From assembly GCA_945878355.1 (NCBI GenBank), contig CAMCTC010000001.1:124001-188000 (forward strand): 64,000 bases of DNA, in the 5' to 3' direction. Positions 20,032-28,088 of the stretch are shown here, piece by piece. Numbering within the stretch: the stretch's first letter is position 1; every line of letters begins with the position of its first letter. A program made the position numbers and the translations under genes. This DNA is from Bordetella parapertussis (GTDB taxonomy: Bacteria > Pseudomonadota > Gammaproteobacteria > Burkholderiales > Burkholderiaceae_C). Below the pieces are notes generated by a model, which did no database searches, had not been told where the DNA came from, and saw nothing but the letters and a program-made list of their open reading frames with translations.

Positions 20032-20053
20032 GTAGCGTTTTTTTCGGAACATC

Positions 20054-21481
20054 ATGTCCAAGTCATTCGACGTCATCGTCATCGGCGGCGGCCCCGGCGG
20101 CTACATCGCTGCCATCCGCGCCGCGCAACTCGGTTTCAACGTCGCCTGTGTCGACGAGTGGAAGAACGACAAAGGCGGTCCTGCGCCCGGCGGCACCTGC
20201 ACCAACGTGGGCTGCATTCCCTCCAAGGCGCTGCTGCAGTCGAGCGAGCACTTCGACCACGCCGGCCACCACTTTGCCGACCACGGCATCGGACTGTCGA
20301 ACTTGAGCATTGACGTGGCCAAGATGCTGGGCCGCAAGGACCAGGTGGTCAAGCAGAACAATGACGGCATCCTGTACTTGCTCAAGAAGAACAAGGTCAG
20401 TTTTTTCCATGGCCGAGGCGCGTTCGTCAAGGCCGAGGGTGGCACCTATGAGATCAGTGTCAGCGGCACTGCCGACGCAATGCTGAGCGCCAAACACGTG
20501 ATCGTCGCCACCGGATCGAGCGCCCGGCAATTGCCTGGCGCCGCTTTCGATGAGGACCGCATCCTGTCCAACGACGGTGCGTTGCGAATTGGCGCCGTTC
20601 CCAGGACGCTGGGTGTGATCGGGTCGGGTGTGATCGGGCTGGAGATGGGCTCGGTCTGGCGCAGGCTCGGCGCCGAGGTGACGATCCTCGAAGCGCTGCC
20701 GGGTTTTCTCGGCGCAGCCGACGAGGGCGTCGCCAAGGAGGCGCTCAAGGCCTTCACCAAGCAGGGTCTGAAGTTCGCGTTCGGTGTCAAGATCACCGGC
20801 ATCCAGACCGGCGCGAAAGAGGTGGTGGTGGCTTACACCAACGCCAAGGGCGAGGCGGTGACGCTGGAAGTTGAGCGCCTGATCGTCTCGATCGGTCGGA
20901 TTCCCAACACCACCGGCTTGAACGCTGCCGGCGTGGGCTTGGCGCTGGACGAGCGCGGCGCGATCATCGTCGATGATGACTGCAAGACCAACCTGCCCAA
21001 CGTGTGGGCGGTCGGCGACGTGGTGCGCGGCCCGATGCTCGCGCACAAGGCCGAGGACGAGGGCGTGGCAGTGGCTGAACGCATCGCCGGTCAGCACGGC
21101 CATGTCGACTTCAACCTCGTGCCCTGGGTGATCTACACCTCACCCGAGATCTCATGGGTCGGCCAAACCGAACAGCAGCTCAAAGCCGCGGGCCGGGCTT
21201 ACAAGTCAGGCCAGTTTCCATTCATGGCCAATGGGCGGGCGAGAGCCTTGGGCGACACCACAGGGTTCGTGAAATTCCTGGCTGACGCCGAGACTGACGA
21301 GATCCTGGGTGTTCACATCGTCGGCCCGTCCGCCAGCGAGCTGATCGCCGAGGCGGTCGTCGCGATGGCTTTCAAGGCCTCGGCCGAGGACATCGCGCGT
21401 ATCTGCCATGCCCACCCCAGTCTGAGCGAAGCCACCAAGGAAGCCGCTCTGGCGGTGGACAAGCGCACGCTGAACTATTGA
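20054..21481 (+). CDS. lpdA: Dihydrolipoyl dehydrogenase, E3
   Basis: The 475-residue flavoprotein that reoxidises the dihydrolipoyl group of E2 and reduces NAD. FAD-binding motif [14 protein letters not shown] (7-20); redox-active disulfide in [13 protein letters not shown] (Cys49 and Cys54); NAD-binding [14 protein letters not shown] (about 193-206); second FAD motif [22 protein letters not shown]; and the C-terminal dimer-interface [14 protein letters not shown] with the catalytic His-Glu pair. Complete and of normal length. As the third complex gene it follows sucA-sucB, but a SHOCT-PspC gene and a terminator-like hairpin precede it. The same E3 may also serve pyruvate dehydrogenase; no second lpd is in this window. 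Confidence 0.98.
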   Translation: MSKSFDVIVIGGGPGGYIAAIRAAQLGFNVACVDEWKNDKGGPAPGGTCTNVGCIPSKALLQSSEHFDHAGHHFADHGIGLSNLSIDVAKMLGRKDQVVKQNNDGILYLLKKNKVSFFHGRGAFVKAEGGTYEISVSGTADAMLSAKHVIVATGSSARQLPGAAFDEDRILSNDGALRIGAVPRTLGVIGSGVIGLEMGSVWRRLGAEVTILEALPGFLGAADEGVAKEALKAFTKQGLKFAFGVKITGIQTGAKEVVVAYTNAKGEAVTLEVERLIVSIGRIPNTTGLNAAGVGLALDERGAIIVDDDCKTNLPNVWAVGDVVRGPMLAHKAEDEGVAVAERIAGQHGHVDFNLVPWVIYTSPEISWVGQTEQQLKAAGRAYKSGQFPFMANGRARALGDTTGFVKFLADAETDEILGVHIVGPSASELIAEAVVAMAFKASAEDIARICHAHPSLSEATKEAALAVDKRTLNY

Positions 21482-21559
21482 ACCCTCGCGCCGCGCCCCA
21501 GTCGGTACTCCCGACAGGGCGCCTGGCCGGCAGCGCCGGATCCGTGCAAGGACCCCGGT

Positions 21560-22678
21560 GTGAACTTGGACGACAACATCTTGAGCGTTCGTGAACTGTA
21601 CCTGGCCACTTTGGCCGAGCGAGGCTTCAAGAGCGACCCCGCTCAGCTTCGCGCCCTGAATTCGCTCGAGCGTTGCGAGAACGAATGGATCGCCTACAAG
21701 GCGCGTCGCGGCAACGCGGTGACCAAGCTGCTGCTGCGCCCGCCGATCCCGCGCGGCGTCTACATGCATGGCGGCGTCGGGCGCGGCAAGAGCTTTCTGA
21801 TGGATTGCTTCTTCCAGTCTGTGCCGTTGACGCGCAAGACTCGGTTGCACTTCCATGAGTTCATGCGCGAGGTACACCGCGAGCTTCAGGAGCTCAAAGG
21901 CACGGTCGATCCGCTCGATGAACTCGGCAAGCGCATTGCGCGGCGTTTCAGGCTGATCTGCTTCGACGAGTTCCATGTCGCGGATGTCACAGATGCCATG
22001 ATCCTGCACCGCTTGCTCGCTGCGCTGTTCGCCAACCGGGTGGCGATTGTCACGACCTCGAATTTCCATCCGGATGGTCTTTACCCTAATGGCTTGCACC
22101 GCGACCGCATCCTGCCGGCCATCGACATGCTCAAGGAACAACTCGAGGTCATCAATGTCGACGATGGCACCGACTACCGTCAGCACACCTTGCAGCAGGC
22201 CAGGCTCTACCTCAGCCCCGCGGACGCGGCGGCCGAGTCGTCCATGCAAGCCACCTTCAGCGAGTTGGCCGAAGTGCGTGATCAGAATCCGCTGCTGCAC
22301 ATCGAGCACCGCGAGTTGCGTGCGCTGCGCCGTGCAGGCGGTGTCGTCTGGTTCGATTTCCGCACACTGTGTGGCGGCCCGCGATCGCAGAACGACTACC
22401 TCGAAATAGCCCAGCAATTTCACACCTTGCTGCTGTCGAATGTGCCGCAGATGCAGCCTCGGCTGGCCAGCGAAGCGCGGCGCTTCACGCTGCTGGTCGA
22501 TGTGCTCTATGACCGTCGGGTCAAGCTGATCGTCTCGGCGGCAGTGCCGGCCGAACAGCTCTACACCGAAGGACCGCTGGTGCACGAGTTTTCGCGTACG
22601 GTCTCCAGGTTGCAAGAGATGCAGTCGACCGAATACCTGGCGCTGGAGCGACGCGATGTCGACACGGGGCTGACCTGA
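21560..22678 (+). CDS. zapE: Cell division protein ZapE, AFG1-like ATPase
   Basis: A 372-residue P-loop ATPase of the AFG1/LACE1 family. In Enterobacteria ZapE binds the FtsZ ring under stress and low oxygen. Walker A is GGVGRGKSFLMD (about 72-83), with a Gly in place of the more usual small residue, and Walker B LICFDEFHVAD (about 132-142). The arginine-finger region TTSNFHPDGLYPNGL is present. The start is GTG; no closer in-frame ATG exists. It lies 78 bases after lpdA, and this lpdA-zapE adjacency is familiar in Burkholderiales, suggesting read-through from the sucA operon. A short GC hairpin (22699-22717) without a T-run follows the stop. Confidence 0.93.
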   Translation: MNLDDNILSVRELYLATLAERGFKSDPAQLRALNSLERCENEWIAYKARRGNAVTKLLLRPPIPRGVYMHGGVGRGKSFLMDCFFQSVPLTRKTRLHFHEFMREVHRELQELKGTVDPLDELGKRIARRFRLICFDEFHVADVTDAMILHRLLAALFANRVAIVTTSNFHPDGLYPNGLHRDRILPAIDMLKEQLEVINVDDGTDYRQHTLQQARLYLSPADAAAESSMQATFSELAEVRDQNPLLHIEHRELRALRRAGGVVWFDFRTLCGGPRSQNDYLEIAQQFHTLLLSNVPQMQPRLASEARRFTLLVDVLYDRRVKLIVSAAVPAEQLYTEGPLVHEFSRTVSRLQEMQSTEYLALERRDVDTGLT

Positions 22679-22787
22679 GTCGCGGGCCAAAGGCGAGTGC
22701 GGCAAGCTGTCTGCCGCCTCGACAGGCCGTGACCTACATCGCGCCCATGTCGCCCCCATGGATTGAGACGATAAACTCGAGGTTCCC

Positions 22788-23009
22788 ATGAAGCCTGACC
22801 TCGATCGTGAACTCAACCTCCATTCGCCGCAGCGTCAGTTGATCGAGTTGCGCATCGAACACGCCGATCTCGACAGCCTGATCGACCGCACGGTCGGGCA
22901 TGCTGTGGGTGACGACTTGTTGCTGCGGCGATTCAAGAAGCGCCGCCTGCGCTTGCGAGACCAGATCGTTCAGTTGGAAGTCGAACTCGATCCGCCGCTG
23001 CCGGCATGA
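22788..23009 (+). CDS. DUF465 / YdcH-family small protein
   Basis: A 73-residue, highly charged, helical protein. The block LIELRIEHADLDSLIDR followed by DDLLLRRFKKRRLRLRDQIVQLE matches DUF465 (YdcH), whose members form a short antiparallel coiled coil. No function is established for the family. GAGG lies six bases before the ATG, supporting the start. It stands alone between zapE and the helicase, both 70-110 bases away. Confidence 0.8.
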   Translation: MKPDLDRELNLHSPQRQLIELRIEHADLDSLIDRTVGHAVGDDLLLRRFKKRRLRLRDQIVQLEVELDPPLPA

Positions 23010-23100
23010 CGGTCTGCAAAGGCGGGCGATGCCAAAACCTGTCGAACGATCCGGACATCCGCGGGTCTAGCCCGTCAATGTCTTGAAAGCAAGATTTCCC

Positions 23101-25110
23101 ATGGACGTGCGGTGCGAACAGCCAGACCAACCGATCAGCGCATTGGCGAACGCCACCCGCGATGCGCTCAGCCCTGATGGCGCTTTGGCGCAGGCCGACC
23201 CTGGATTTGTCGAACGCGAGCCGCAGCTGCGGCTGGCCGATGCAATGGCCCGTGCCATCGAGGACCGCGCCACATTGGTGGCTGAGGCCGGTACCGGGGT
23301 GGGCAAGACCTTTGCCTACCTGGTGCCGCTGCTGCTGTCGGGCCGGCGCGCCTTGGTCAGCACGGCGACCAAGAGTCTGCAGGATCAGCTTTTCTTGCGC
23401 GACTTGCCGCGCCTGCGCGATGCGCTGGGCCTGCCGGTGCGCATCGCGCTGCTCAAGGGACGCAGCAGCTACCTCTGCTTGCACAGACTGGTCCAGGCGC
23501 GCGAGGGCGGCTCGTTGCCTGACCGGTTTGCTGTTCGCGCGCTGGCACGGGTCGAAACCTGGTCGCAGGCCACCCGGACCGGTGACCTGGCCGAGATCGA
23601 CGGTCTCGACGACCGCTCGCCAGTGATTCCGCTTGTCACTTCGACGCGGGACAATTGCCTGGGCAACGAATGCCCGAGTTTTCGTGATTGCCATGTCGTC
23701 AAAGCCAGGCGTGAGGCCATGGCGGCCGATCTGGTGGTGGTCAACCACCACCTGTTCTTTGCCGACCTGTCGCTGCGCGACAGCGGTGTTGCCGAGTTGC
23801 TGCCGACCGTGGATGCGGCGGTGTTTGACGAGGCCCACCAACTGGTGGAGACCGGACTGCAGTTCCTCGGCACGATGCTGTCGACGCACCAGGTGATCGA
23901 CTTTGGTCGCGATCTGCTCGCCGCAGGCCTGAGCCATGCCCGCGGTCTGGCCGAATGGCAAGCGCTGGCTGCCGGATTGGACCGCGCCGCACGCGAACTG
24001 CGGATGGCTTGTGCTGGTGCGCTGCGTGAGCCCAAAGGCATCGTCAAGCTTCGCTGGGATGAGCGTTCGCGTGAACCAGCCTTCCAGGCAGCGATGGCAG
24101 GCTTGGCTGCTGCTGCCGACGACGCGCGCGATGCGGCGCTGGCGGTCGAGGCGGTAGCGCCGGATTTCACACGCTTGGTCGAGCGTGGCAGGCGCATCGC
24201 CCAGTTGGTGCAGGGCTTCAAAGCCGAGGCTGCGATCGACCGCGTGCGCTGGATCGACATCGGACCGCGCGACGCCAGACTGGTCGAGTCGCCGCTGCAT
24301 ATCCGGGACTTGTTCACCGAGCAGCGCGCTGCGGCGCCCAGGGCCTGGATCTTCACCTCGGCGACGCTGGGCAGCGACGAGCAATTGAGTTGGTTCAGTG
24401 AGGCCGCAGCGATGGAGGATGCGCGCAAGCTGCGCGTGGGCAGCCCGTTCGACTATGCCGCCCATGCTCGTACCTGGGTGCCGCCACGCTTTCCCAAGCC
24501 CAACGAACCAGGGCACCCGGCAGCCGTTGGCGCGCTGGCCGCGCGACTGGCTGGCAGGCTAGGCGGACGGACCTTCGTGCTGACGACCACTTTGCGCGTC
24601 CTGCCGCTGATTGCCGAGGCCTTGAATGAGGCCGCTGTTGCCGCCGGCGAGCCGCTGCAGGTGTTGGTGCAAGGCACCCATCCGAAACGCACGTTGTTGC
24701 AGCGTTTTCTCGACACGCCGCGCAGCGTCCTGGTGGGTTCGGCCAGTTTCTGGGAGGGCATCGACGTGCCCGGCGATGCGCTGCAGTGCGTGATCATCGA
24801 CAAGCTGCCGTTTCCGCCGCCGCACGATCCGCTGGTTCAGGCGCGCAGCAAGGAGCTCGAATCGCGCGGCCGCGATCCTTTCAACGACTACTTCCTGTCA
24901 GAGGCGGCGATCTCGCTCAAACAGGGCGCTGGCCGCCTGATCCGCAGCGAGACCGACCTGGGATTGTTGGTGATCACCGACCCGCGGCTGCGCCAGATGC
25001 CCTACGGCCGCAAGCTGCGTGCGGCATTGCCTGCGATGGGGACGCTTGACACAGAGGCTGACGCCATGGCCTGGCTTGCCGAGATTGCCGCGGCCAGCGC
25101 TGCGGCATGA
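23101..25110 (+). CDS. DinG/YoaA-type ATP-dependent DNA helicase
   Basis: A 669-residue superfamily 2 helicase of the XPD/DinG branch. Walker A is AEAGTGVGKT (about 61-70) and motif II FDEAHQL (about 243-249). Four cysteines lie between them: one in SSYLCLHR and three in NCLGNECPSFRDC. That is the spacing of the XPD-type iron-sulfur domain, so a 4Fe-4S cluster is expected. Later motifs VGSASFWEGIDVPGD and QGAGRLIRSETDLG complete the second RecA domain. E. coli YoaA and DinG act on stalled forks and R-loops. The start ATG is preferred; a TTG six codons earlier has no better ribosome site. It converges on bamD with a shared small terminator. Confidence 0.93.
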   Translation: MDVRCEQPDQPISALANATRDALSPDGALAQADPGFVEREPQLRLADAMARAIEDRATLVAEAGTGVGKTFAYLVPLLLSGRRALVSTATKSLQDQLFLRDLPRLRDALGLPVRIALLKGRSSYLCLHRLVQAREGGSLPDRFAVRALARVETWSQATRTGDLAEIDGLDDRSPVIPLVTSTRDNCLGNECPSFRDCHVVKARREAMAADLVVVNHHLFFADLSLRDSGVAELLPTVDAAVFDEAHQLVETGLQFLGTMLSTHQVIDFGRDLLAAGLSHARGLAEWQALAAGLDRAARELRMACAGALREPKGIVKLRWDERSREPAFQAAMAGLAAAADDARDAALAVEAVAPDFTRLVERGRRIAQLVQGFKAEAAIDRVRWIDIGPRDARLVESPLHIRDLFTEQRAAAPRAWIFTSATLGSDEQLSWFSEAAAMEDARKLRVGSPFDYAAHARTWVPPRFPKPNEPGHPAAVGALAARLAGRLGGRTFVLTTTLRVLPLIAEALNEAAVAAGEPLQVLVQGTHPKRTLLQRFLDTPRSVLVGSASFWEGIDVPGDALQCVIIDKLPFPPPHDPLVQARSKELESRGRDPFNDYFLSEAAISLKQGAGRLIRSETDLGLLVITDPRLRQMPYGRKLRAALPAMGTLDTEADAMAWLAEIAAASAAA

Positions 25111-25124
25111 GGCCATGCGAAGGC

Positions 25125-25143
25125 TCGGACTTCTGTCCGATTT
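25125..25143. terminator. Small bidirectional terminator between helicase and bamD
   Basis: TCGGAC (25125-25130) and GTCCGA (25135-25140) form a perfect 6-bp stem with loop TTCT, followed by TTT in the rightward direction. It fills the 36-base gap between two converging stop codons. Confidence 0.5.
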
Positions 25144-25146
25144 AGG

Positions 25147-25998
25147 CTACCAGAACTGCCACCAAGCCCGGTCGGGCAGCCGTACGCCGTCTTTGAAGTA
25201 GCGGGTTTGCGGGAAGTTGGCCTTCAGCACCCGTTCTGCATCGTCGCGCAAGGTTTGCAGCCCAAGCTGCTCGTAGCTCGCTGCCATGATGAACAAGGCT
25301 TCCTCGGTAGCCGGGGCACGCTGGTAGTCGCGCACCGCGAGTTGCGCCCGGTTGGCTGCCGCCACGTAAGCTGATCGGCGGTAGTAGTAGCGCGCGACAT
25401 GCACCTCGTACTCGGCCAAGGCGTTGACGATGTAGTCCATCCTGGCGCGGCCGTCGCTGGCATACCGCGATTCGGGATACTGCTCGACCAACTGGCCAAA
25501 AGTCTGGAACGCATCGCGCGAGGCTTGTTGGTCTCGCTCGGAGATGTTCTGGCGCGAGAAGTTGCTCAAGAAGCCCATGTTGTCGTTGAAGTTGATCAGG
25601 CCCTTCAGGTATAACGCGTAGTCCATGCCAGGGCTGGAAGGGTGCAGTTTGATGAAGCGATCGAGTGTGGCAATGGCCATCACACGCTCACTCGTCCGCC
25701 ACTGCGCGTAAGCCAGGTCTAGCGTGGCCTGCTGGGCCAGCACCGTGCCTGCCGCGCGCCCCTCAACCTTTTCCAATGCCTTGATAGCAGGCTCGTAGCT
25801 TCCTGCTGCCAGGTCTTCCTTGGCCTGTGCATACAATTTCTCTGGAGAGTTGCGCAACTCCTCGTCTTTTGACGTGGTGCTGCAAGCTGCCAAAGCGCTG
25901 AGCAGCGCGATCACCAGCAGCTTGTGCGCAGCATGACGCGCCGGGCAATGCATGGTGTTGACTGGCGCCGCGAGGCGAAAAACCTTGAACAAACTCAT
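25147..25998 (-). CDS. bamD: Outer membrane assembly lipoprotein BamD
   Basis: BamD is the essential outer-membrane lipoprotein of the BAM complex; it binds BamA and substrate C-termini. The protein has a lipoprotein signal ending in LSALAAC, with the acylated cysteine next, then five TPR-like helical pairs (SPEKLYAQAKEDLAAGSYEPA; HPSSPGMDYALYLKGLINF; YPESRYASDGRARMDYI; and so on), and ends in Trp. The longest frame begins at 25998; the ATG at 25953 gives a more typical 24-residue signal peptide, and neither has a strong ribosome site. It is divergent from rluD, as commonly seen in betaproteobacteria. Also known as ComL. bamB and bamA are elsewhere in this window. Confidence 0.95.
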   Translation of the reverse strand: MSLFKVFRLAAPVNTMHCPARHAAHKLLVIALLSALAACSTTSKDEELRNSPEKLYAQAKEDLAAGSYEPAIKALEKVEGRAAGTVLAQQATLDLAYAQWRTSERVMAIATLDRFIKLHPSSPGMDYALYLKGLINFNDNMGFLSNFSRQNISERDQQASRDAFQTFGQLVEQYPESRYASDGRARMDYIVNALAEYEVHVARYYYRRSAYVAAANRAQLAVRDYQRAPATEEALFIMAASYEQLGLQTLRDDAERVLKANFPQTRYFKDGVRLPDRAWWQFW

Positions 25999-26051
25999 CT
26001 TGTCGGCGACCGCGTTGCGGGCGGCGTCCTTCCAGGCATGTATGCGAACGC

Positions 26052-26061
26052 TATGATTCTA
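26052..26061. promoter_or_regulatory. Overlapping -10-like hexamers between bamD and rluD
   Basis: Rightward TATGAT (26052-26057) and leftward TAGAAT (26056-26061 on the reverse strand) overlap by two bases. The leftward hexamer suits bamD, about 58 bases ahead of its longest start. The rightward hexamer ends four bases before an rluD ATG. No strong -35 is visible for either. Confidence 0.4.
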
Positions 26062-27018
26062 ATGTCCTCAACCATCGACCTGCCGACCGCTGACGACCCG
26101 GAGGCTGATGCCGAAGTTCGCGAAGCGGTCGTTTCGCGATCGCAGCATGCGCTGCGATTGGACAAGGCGCTGGTGGCGCTGGCGCCCGAGTTCTCGCGCA
26201 GTTGGTTGCAGCAGTTGCTGGCGCGTGGGCACGTGCAGCTCGACGGGCTGGTGCAAGACACCTCATCGCGCAAGCTGAGAATCGGGCAGAAGATCCGGCT
26301 GGCGCTGGTGCCCACTGCCGAGAGCCTGGCGTTTCGGCCCGAGCCCATGGACTTGGACATTGTTTTCGAGGATCAGCACCTGCTGGTCGTCAACAAGCCC
26401 GCGGGGCTGGTCGTGCATCCCGGTGCCGGCCATTGGTCTGGCACCTTGCTCAACGGTTTGCTGGCGCATCATGCGGTGGCTGCCACGCTACCTCGCGCGG
26501 GCATTGTTCATCGCCTCGACAAGGACACCACCGGGCTGATGGTGGTGGCCAAAACCTTGCCGGCGATGACCGCGCTGGTGCGGCAGATTGCGGCTCACGA
26601 CGTGCGTCGCGTCTACCTTGCGCTGGCACAGGGCGAGATCACCTGGCCTCAGGCGGCGATCGAAGCGCCGATCGGCCGCGACCCGGGTTCGCGCCTGCGC
26701 ATGGCGGTGGTGGCCTCGGGCAAGCCGGCCCGCACCGATGTCGAACGCCTGGCGGTGCGCGGTGGCGTCAGCGCTGTGCGATGCCGGTTGCATACCGGCC
26801 GCACCCATCAGATCAGGGTGCATCTGTCGTCGCGGGGCCACGCGCTGGTGGGTGACTTGCTCTACGGTGGTCGACCTGCATTGGGCATGACCCGGCAGTC
26901 TCTGCACGCCACCGAGTTGGCTTTCGAGCATCCGGATGACGGCCGCATGATGGTCTTCAACGCCGCGCTGCCGGCTGATCTGGCTGCCGCTTGGCGCGAG
27001 GTGATCCCTGATCGATAG
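26062..27018 (+). CDS. rluD: 23S rRNA pseudouridine synthase RluD
   Basis: A 318-residue RluA-family enzyme; RluD makes pseudouridines in helix 69 of 23S rRNA (E. coli 1911, 1915, 1917). An N-terminal S4 RNA-binding domain (LRLDKALVALAPEFSRSWLQ..., about 30-75) precedes the catalytic domain with NKPAGLVVHPGAGHWSGTLLNGLL and the active-site aspartate in HRLDKDTTGL (Asp153). RCRLHTGRTHQIRVHL and GDLLYGG complete the fold. S4 plus sequence favours RluD over RluA or RluC. Three in-frame ATGs (26038, 26053, 26062) are possible; none has a good ribosome site, and a -10-like element sits against the last one. Confidence 0.93.
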   Translation: MSSTIDLPTADDPEADAEVREAVVSRSQHALRLDKALVALAPEFSRSWLQQLLARGHVQLDGLVQDTSSRKLRIGQKIRLALVPTAESLAFRPEPMDLDIVFEDQHLLVVNKPAGLVVHPGAGHWSGTLLNGLLAHHAVAATLPRAGIVHRLDKDTTGLMVVAKTLPAMTALVRQIAAHDVRRVYLALAQGEITWPQAAIEAPIGRDPGSRLRMAVVASGKPARTDVERLAVRGGVSAVRCRLHTGRTHQIRVHLSSRGHALVGDLLYGGRPALGMTRQSLHATELAFEHPDDGRMMVFNAALPADLAAAWREVIPDR

Positions 27019-27356
27019 GGGGCAGGGGGCCGCGGTAAAGTCGCAGTCATCATTCGAGCTATAATAGAAGAAGAATCGGTTGACGCTGGATCGCTGGACG
27101 TGCTTTTCAAAAGTCCTTGCCCCGTTGCGGCGACCAAGACGCAGGTCCAAATCGGGCTGCGGGATCTCCCAGGCAGGTAGTCTTTTACGGCCGGGTACCC
27201 GAGGGCGCAGCGGCGGTAGCCGCGAAATCCTTTTGGCAGTGCAGACATTTTCCCGGCTCTCCGCAAGACGCCAGCTGGGTTTTCCATCCGAGTCAGTCCG
27301 CTTGATGCGATGCACCAGCGCTGTTGCCTTGCGACAGCCCATGTGAACAGGGGTTC
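27019..27356 (+). other. Unexplained leader region before scpB
   Basis: This 338-base gap holds no gene I can support. A perfect TATAAT occurs at 27060-27065; from there about 290 bases run to scpB. The palindrome CTTTTCAAAAG lies near 27103-27113, and there are several GC stems, but no T-tailed terminator was found. An 88-codon frame starting with TTG (27080-27346) is Arg/Ser-rich, lacks a ribosome site and resembles no family. It could be a long regulatory leader or a small RNA. Confidence 0.45.
27060..27065 (+). promoter_or_regulatory. Consensus -10 element (TATAAT)
   Basis: A perfect TATAAT in the context GAGCTATAATAG. No good -35 match is seen 16-18 bases upstream. The context GCTATAAT resembles the -10 regions seen here before rpsB and tRNA-Leu(CAG), which supports a real rightward promoter. 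Confidence 0.5.
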
Positions 27357-28088
27357 ATGAACACACAAGAGGCCAAGCGTGTCCTCGAGACTGCGCTGAT
27401 CTGCGCGCAACAGCCTTTGCCGCTGCGCGAGATGCGGGATTTGTTTGATGAGCAGGTCGGGCCCGACACCCTGCGTTCGCTGCTCGATGAATTGGTGCGC
27501 GATTGGGAGCCCAGAGGTGTTGAATTGGTGGCCTTGGCCACCGGTTGGCGGTTTCAAAGTCGTCCTGAGATGCGTCAGTTTCTCGACCGACTGCATCCCG
27601 AAAAGCCACCGCGCTACTCGCGCGCCACGATGGAAACCTTGGCGATCGTCGCTTACCGGCAGCCGGTGACGCGGGGTGATATCGAAGATATCCGAGGGGT
27701 GACGGTCAGCGGCCCCATCGTCAAGCAACTTGAGGAGCGCGGCTGGATCGAGGCCATTGGCTACCGCGAGGCGCCGGGTCGCCCGGCCTTGTACGCCACG
27801 ACGCGCCAGTTTCTCGACGATCTGGGTCTGGCCAGTCTCGACCAGTTGCCGGTGCTGGAGGCTGTGCCGACAGCGGCTGTTTTCGATCCAGGGTCAGCAG
27901 GTCAGCATTCGCTGCTTGATGACCGCTCCGATGTGGTGGCCGAGTCGGCGCCCCATGTTTCAACCGATGTTGCGACCGGTCATGCCGGCGCTGTTCTTTC
28001 CGAGCTGGTTGGCCTTGCGGCCACTGGCGTACACGCTCCGGCCATCATGCCGGGGTCCGATGACTCTACCCCCGCAGCGCACGCATGA
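27357..28088 (+). CDS. scpB: Segregation and condensation protein B
   Basis: A 243-residue ScpB, the winged-helix partner of ScpA and SMC in chromosome condensation. The twin winged-helix core spans about residues 1-165, with the conserved YSRATMETLAIVAYRQPVTRGDIEDIRGV segment and GRPALYATTRQFLDDLGL. The last 75 residues are a poorly conserved Ala/Val-rich tail. The ATG follows CAGGGG; the frame extends 11 codons upstream without a ribosome site. Its stop overlaps the rluB start as ATGA, so the two are translationally coupled. No scpA is adjacent in the window. scpB-rluB is a widespread bacterial pairing. Confidence 0.95.
   Translation: MNTQEAKRVLETALICAQQPLPLREMRDLFDEQVGPDTLRSLLDELVRDWEPRGVELVALATGWRFQSRPEMRQFLDRLHPEKPPRYSRATMETLAIVAYRQPVTRGDIEDIRGVTVSGPIVKQLEERGWIEAIGYREAPGRPALYATTRQFLDDLGLASLDQLPVLEAVPTAAVFDPGSAGQHSLLDDRSDVVAESAPHVSTDVATGHAGAVLSELVGLAATGVHAPAIMPGSDDSTPAAHA

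Noticed and set aside
27080-27346. 88-codon frame in the scpB leader
   Set aside because: Begins with TTG without a ribosome site, is Arg/Ser-rich and resembles nothing; kept only as part of the unexplained gap.
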